Under the pieces are notes generated by a model. The model ran no database searches and had not been told where the DNA came from. It saw only the letters and a program-made list of their open reading frames with translations. 64,000 bases of DNA from Fremontodendron californicum (Eukaryota; Streptophyta; Magnoliopsida; Malvales; Malvaceae). The position numbers and the translations under genes are program-made. The stretch is taken from positions 9,491,001-9,555,000 of the forward strand of contig JAULJL010000027.1 of assembly GCA_030761205.1 (NCBI GenBank). Reading direction: 5' to 3'. Shown here piece by piece: positions 58,880 to 64,000 of the stretch. Numbering within the stretch: position 1 is the first letter of the stretch; each line of letters starts with the position of its first letter.

Positions 58880-59100
58880 ATGAATGAATGAATAAATGCC
58901 TAAATGTTAATGAATGAATAAGTAAATGACTAAATGTATGAATATGAATGAATAATTATAAAGAATAAATGAATGAACAAATAAATAAATGACTAAGTGT
59001 ATGAATAATCTATAAAGAATAAATGAATGAATGATTATAAATATAAATAAATGAATGAACAAACAAAATATATAAAGGAAAGAACAAATGAATGATGAAT
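58880..59100. repeat. AATG-rich degenerate microsatellite upstream of gag
   Basis: Repeats of AATGAATGAATAAATG and AATAATTATAAAGAATAAA. It lies between ORF1 and gag, as do the arrays upstream of the two Ogre1 gags. Confidence 0.8.
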
Positions 59101-59327
59101 GCATTTAAAAGTATTGGCCCTGGGATAATTCCAACCAAACGGTCTTTCATTGATTTCTTGGAACTAAATACATCAAAGAAAAAAAGATCACTGTTTAAGA
59201 CAATTTGATAATGTGTCTATCCTAATTTAAAAATGCTATTACAAAACACCGGTCCTATAGTAACTCCATCGGATCTTAGACCTTTTTCACTATTCTTTTT
59301 TGATTACATTGCTCTTCAATCTGACCC

Positions 59328-61037
59328 CTACTTGTTCACGGCCCTTTGACATGTCAGCAGAAACATCACCGTGTAATTTTTCCTTAGCTTGTTTCTCCAG
59401 TTGATTGGCTCGGGCTTCCTCATGCTTTTCTCTCTCTGTCTAATAGTTCTTCTCCTTCTTGAGGTTTTTGACTTCTTGCTCCCATTCCTCGGAAGTCTTG
59501 AGAGTCCCCTCGAATCTGAGCTCGAAGCGGTACCTTTTGTTCTCCAAGTGTAATTCCTGAAGATCTCTTTTAGCAATGTTCCTTTCTCTCTTAATCTTTT
59601 CTTTTTCTCTTTCTCGAGCTGATTCCCTATTTTTCATATCCTCAAGCTCTTTTTGCAATCGGGCAATTTACTTGTTCATTTGGGCCTTTCTTTTTTGAAT
59701 TCTGCCCTTGCAATTTCTAACTCCAATGGCGTTTCCTTGGGTGGCGAACTCAAGAGCTGAACTTCTTCCCTATTTGATGTCAACAACCTATCATTAACCC
59801 TCAATTCCCACCATGTCAGGTAATCAGGTGTGACGATACCGGCATATCTAGCTACCTCCACCCGATGAGTTTCCTTCCATGCTACTACAATCTCACGTAC
59901 CTTTCTCGAATATCCATATTCTCCATAAGCAAATTCTAAATTACTAAGGTAATGGGTCATAGGAGTAAACTGTCGGGATTCCGATTGTCTTAGTACCAGC
60001 AGTGGTGCATAGCTCACTCCTCCCCATACTCCCAATAATGGAATAGAAGCTTTATCTTCGCACTTGTACAATGTCGGCATAGGAGCTATCCATGGAGCTC
60101 TCCAAATTATCATCTCAGCCCTGATATTCCGGAATATGTTGATCCATTGTTCCTCAGTCCTATTTTCAAGCCAATCTCTCTTAAAAAATTCACCAATTGG
60201 TGTAAAAGACTTCCAATACGAGCGAAGAGGGAAATTCTCCTGTTTAAAAAAATGGCGCTGAACCCATATGTAAAGGAGTTGTATACAACCTATAAAATGT
60301 CATTTTCCTTCCTGTCTATAGAAATTCAGGGATTGGATTGTTTCTGCTATAATTAACGGGGCTGGGTTTATCCTCTGTTCAAGCCTCTCAAAAATATCAA
60401 ATATCGCCACATCCACATACCCTAATGTCTTTGGGAAGATAACTAAACCATAGATAGCCAAAGCAAAAATATTCCTAAATCTCTCCTTACTTGAATGGCT
60501 ATGGATTAAGGTTCGTAAAATATCCCATGATATACAGTAGCTTACCCATTTTCAGACAACATGGCTTTCGACCCAATTTCTTTTCACTCTCAGAATTTTA
60601 GACACCTTTTTCTTGAAACTCGGCATCTTTATATCCTTCAAATAAATATGGTCGGGAATAACGTTCTCAATATGCAGCAAGGTCGAATATTCCTTTATGG
60701 TTGGAGTCATATCCTCTCGGTTGAAGGTAAAACACCGATACGCGGGATTCTAGAATTGCACCACACCTTAGATCACCTCACTACTGACCTTAGCCTAAAC
60801 TAACAGTGTTATGTCCCCATACGTCTGAGTGAAGGCTTCTTTTTCTGGTATGTTCCATTGATTCCATATATCCATCAATTCTCGGAGATCATTTTTCCTG
60901 ATAGTTAGATCAACCTCAGCTAGCAATGCTGACACATATCCCATCTTCAAACAATCCCCATTATCCTGCTGATCTTTCTCGGACTGTTTCCTAACCTCTA
61001 AATGCTTCTCGACCACTGAGACATTTTGACCTTCCAT
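59328..61037 (-). pseudogene. Ogre3 ORF1 (plant DUF7745-like domain plus coiled coil)
   Basis: ORF upstream of gag, the feature that sets Ogre elements apart. From the ATG at 61037: ENDLRELM-like KNDLRELMDIWNQWNIPEKE, FTQTYGDITLLV and a TAG at 60795. In the same frame: FWNPAYRCFTFNREDMTPTI, IWRAPWIAPMPTLYKCED, SIPLLGVWGGVSYAPLLVLR, EYGYSRKVREIVVAWKETHR. It ends with a Lys/Glu/Arg-rich coiled coil (MQKELEDMKNRESAREREKE) near 59650-59440. Stops at 60795, 60549 or so and 59676. I match it from memory to a plant domain also found in host mobile-domain-like proteins; role unknown. Confidence 0.75.
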
Positions 61038-61059
61038 GGAAGCCCTTTTGGTTGAATAT

Positions 61060-61229
61060 TATCCCGAGACCAAAAACCTTCTATGTGCAAAAAGAATGAT
61101 GACAAGATTGCAACAAAAAAAAAACAAAAAACAAAAAACAACAACAAAAAGAAAATGAATTAGTAATGGGAATAAATTCGAATAATACAAAAAAAAAACA
61201 TATAATTCAAAATAATAATTATCCCTGAG
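61060..61229. other. A-rich spacer
   Basis: CAAAAAACAACAAC runs and two A8-9 tracts. No gene. Confidence 0.5.
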
Positions 61230-61660
61230 GATGCCAACAAAAGTTCGGCATTATAACACCCCTGGGACAAAATACCAACACTTATTACGGGCGTTGTGAT
61301 GTACGTTCATCATTGTCCGATTTTCAAAAATAAACTTATTCGAAAAGTAGAATAGAAGGTAAAAAGATTGGAAATATTCCTTCATGTGTTCTTAACTTCG
61401 GGATATCTAATTGGAAATCTGGCATGGCTTCACCTAGGTTTACTATATGAAGGTAAATTAGTTCTAAAAGCCCCGAATTGTTCCTCACTGTCGCCGATGA
61501 AGGCTAGTAAGGCACCCCGATAAAAGCGGGTTCAATTCGTTAGAGTCTATTTCCCTAGCCCATGCGGATTGTAAACCACGAAGGCTTAGTTACTTTGCTC
61601 CTACCAAAAAGGACGAAACCTGGGTATAGGTTTACAATCCGCATGGGCTAAAAAGTTAGT
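61230..61660 (-). other. Ogre3 leader, truncated
   Basis: Matches 8760-9230 (GGGCG.TGTGATGTACGTTCA, AATTGTTCCTCACTGTCGCC, AAGGCACCCCGATAAAAGCG). It breaks off in rearranged DNA before the primer site would appear; no TGGCGACTCC site is present. Confidence 0.75.
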
Positions 61661-61756
61661 TTACAATCTGCATTAAAGAAAAATAATTCCATTTTTAGTT
61701 TACAATATGAATATGTATTTAAATTTAGTATTACAAACCTGGAAAATATTTAAATA
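61557..61756. other. Rearrangement scar with 21-bp inverted repeat and patchwork filler
   Basis: 61557-61577 and 61629-61649 are perfect inverted copies around a 51-bp spacer. Two more partial copies of GTTTACAAT(C/A)(T/C)GCAT follow at about 61659 and 61698. They are mixed with short pieces identical to nearby LTR text (TAAAGAAAAATAATTCCATT, ATGAATATGTAT, AAATTTAGTATT). The primer site and the last ~300 bp of the LTR are missing. Confidence 0.8.
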
Positions 61757-63581
61757 CGGTACATTATTAATCATGTGTTATCTCAAGTCTTGATAAAAAG
61801 TTAGTTTTAAATTTAGTATTTCAAGTTAATTCCCAATTTAAAGAAAAATAATTCCATTTTTAATTGAAAATGATCCGAAATTTATAAATTCAAAATATTC
61901 CTATATTCCCCAACAAATGTGGCAAAATATAGAAATTTTCATTAGTTTGAAAAACTTCCCGAATCATTCTTATTTTAAAGAAGATATTCCGTTATTAATG
62001 ATAATTGATGATATCCTTCCCAGCAAACCCGACAGAATTGAAAATCATTACCTTTTTCAAAATATTTTAAAAAATATGAATATGAATATGTATGATATAA
62101 ATAAAATGACATAGCAAAGTCTAAATAATATAATGCAACCTAAATATTATGACATAATTTAAATGTCTTAGCATATTCTAAATGAAACGAAATATCCTAA
62201 GTTATATGATAAATTGTAAATGAAATAAAATATCCTAAGTGACATAATATATTCTAAATGAAATGAAATGACCTAGGTAACATAATATATTCTACATGAA
62301 AGGAAATGACCTAGGTAACATAATATATTCTATATGAAATGAAATAATTTAAATGACATGGCAAATATAAATGATATGGCATATAATCTAAATGACATGA
62401 AACATAAAATAATGCTATCATATAATATGCATGAAAATAAAAATAATAATAATATGCATGGAAATAAAATAAAAATAATAATGCATGAACATAGTATATG
62501 CTAAATAATATGACAAAAATAACTAAATAAAAATCATAGGATATCATGAAATATTCAAAACCATAGAACAATTAATATAATATCAAAAATTTAAATAATA
62601 AATAATAACAACACCATGAAAATTAAACATAGCAAATGAGAATGTATTTTTTCCTTTAGTTAAGAAAACCCTATATCTAAAAAGATATCCGGCTACCTTA
62701 GGAAAATATATCAAATTAAAACCAAAATACTTTGTGATTGTTTGAAAACAATTTTGAAAAGCTTAGATTAAAAATAAAATAAAAAACCTAGCTAAACCAT
62801 TTCTAAATGGCTTTAATTTCCTAAGTTTAAAATCTCGGACTTGACCACCCTTAACCCGAGACTTAAAAAATCATTTTTAGAGTTTAAAAAGGATTAGAAA
62901 CTACCCTAAGTTAGTAGCTAAACTTCCTAATCAGCCCCTTCTATGTAACTTAACCAAAACAGAAAATGGTTTTCCTTCAAATTCAATTCTGCCTCCACTG
63001 TCCAGTTTTAAAGCACGATTTTTTACCCTATTTTTAAAAATTCAAAAAAATCTAAAAAAATACTGGAGACTCAGGAGACGTAAAACTACACGGATAAAAA
63101 TCTGCTTAATTTTTTGATTAAAGATAACTGCTCAGAAAAATCAGAAAAATATTAATACTCGGTGAAAAAACTGTTTTGCCAAAACACATTCTTTTGCCTT
63201 TGATAAAATCATTTAAAAATCAAAGTAAAAATATTAGAGACTCTCTAAAAGACTCACAAATAGTAGCTAACACTTTTGAAAAGTTAGGCAAAAAATTGGC
63301 TAGGTAAAAAAATCACAAAGGTAGAATAATCAATCTGACAACTCTTTAATTTTCCACAAGTATGCTCAAGAGAGCATGACTTTGAATCATTGATTGGCCT
63401 AAGTCATAAGTCAAGTGGCAAGGACATGAAATGCATGAAAAATACAACAAATATGATGCATGAAATGCATGTTTTTAAACCTAAATGACATGAAAAAATG
63501 CATGGCATCAATAAAATGACCTAGACCTAAATGAACTTGCATGGCATTTAATGCAACCTAGGTCTAAAATGCTTGAATAAG
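61757..63581 (-). repeat. Ogre3 5' LTR, inner part
   Basis: From TATTAATCATGTGTTATCTC onward it matches 44010-45850 of the 3' LTR. A ~38-bp deletion lies after GCAAACCCGACAGA near 62036. It is cut at 63581 by the family C LTR. Confidence 0.85.
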
Positions 63582-64000
63582 TGATGGAGACTCAATTGAG
63601 ATTTGTAAACCCAAGTGCAGGTTATGTTCAAGTAATAAATTCTCGGGTGTCCGAGGTCGAACCACAGGGAAGCGTATTAGTAAGTATAAGTTTATAAATA
63701 TATAAGAAAAAGAAAGTAAACAAGATATTAGGGAATCAACAACAAGATAAGATAAACAAGATATTAGAGAACAAAATAAACAAAATAACATAAAAGAAAT
63801 TAAACAAGATATAAAAAACAATAAGAAAAGATGTTGAGGTTAGAGAATCCACTCTTGGTGTTATGCTAAGATTAATCTTGTTTTATTACACATTTGAAAT
63901 TCACACATAAGGGAGGTTCCAATCGGAAGGTTTAGCAATTCAGTCCAAATTGTCCAACGTCCATAGCATATGATATTATGTTCATTTGGTGTCCTCAAAA
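63582..64000 (-). repeat. Second family C LTR, cut by window end
   Basis: Starts TGATGGAGACTCAATT and follows 11164-11582 almost base for base, in the same orientation, at a different site of the host LTR. The right end and its TSD are outside the window. Confidence 0.88.

Larger units (their letters stand above)
43666..64000 (-). mobile_element. Ogre3: Ty3-gypsy Tat/Ogre-like element with complete but decayed gene set
   Basis: 3' LTR 43666-48415, purine tract, repeat-rich 3' region, integrase, archaeal-type RNase H, RNase H, RT, protease region, gag, ORF1, leader, and 5' LTR from about 61757 past the window end. The integrase-last gene order and two RNase H domains place it in the Tat clade. 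An ORF ahead of gag plus LTRs of ~4.7 kb point to the Ogre group. Every gene has stops or frameshifts. It interrupts Ogre2 and is itself interrupted by a family C LTR at 63582. It extends beyond the window. Confidence 0.88.

Overview
This window reads as plant nuclear DNA, most likely from a eudicot with a repeat-rich genome. It is AT-rich and almost wholly made of nested LTR retrotransposons with plant-type features. These are initiator-Met primer sites on a Ty1-copia element, very long LTRs with a TGGCGACTCC primer site and a second RNase H on Ty3-gypsy elements of the Tat/Ogre type, a tRNA-like SINE, and a Mutator-type foldback element. I see no rRNA, tRNA gene, CRISPR array or bacterial operon. 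Species cannot be told from the sequence.

Layout, left to right. Positions 1-16120 hold a minus-strand Ogre-like element (Ogre1). It has a truncated 3' LTR, repeat-rich 3' DNA, two gag modules but no pol, a conserved leader, a PBS at 9573-9590 and a 5' LTR at 9594-16120. That LTR is split by a 1483-bp solo LTR (family C) with a 5-bp target duplication. 16121-20327 is the downstream part of a plus-strand Ogre LTR full of 'ATGCCATGTC' minisatellites. It breaks into the gag of another gypsy element (A, minus), whose PBS and 5' LTR end at 22696.

22697-33030 is the least repetitive part. It holds a 1460-bp Mutator-like foldback element with 9-bp TSDs, a SINE with 13-bp TSDs, a short exon-like ORF (25194-25443), and a complete but dead Ty1-copia element (26394-31758, minus, TSD AAAGA). 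Then come a second copia 3' fragment (33033-33937), the 3' LTR of a minus gypsy element B (33938-35498), and a plus-strand Ogre-like element (Ogre2, from 36198) that has no coding region at all. Inside Ogre2 sits a minus-strand Ogre-like element (Ogre3, from 43666 past the window end). Ogre3 carries decayed ORF1, gag, protease, RT, RNase H, archaeal-type RNase H and integrase. Its 5' LTR is itself split by another family C LTR at 63582.

How the parts relate: three Ogre-like copies share LTR ends, a leader and a 3' block, but differ in coding content (complete-but-decayed, two gags only, nothing). This looks like an autonomous element with shrinking non-autonomous partners. Every pol gene here is broken. 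The longest clean gene-like frame is a 318-codon, capsid-less gag-like ORF at 7057-8013. I find no host gene I can name.
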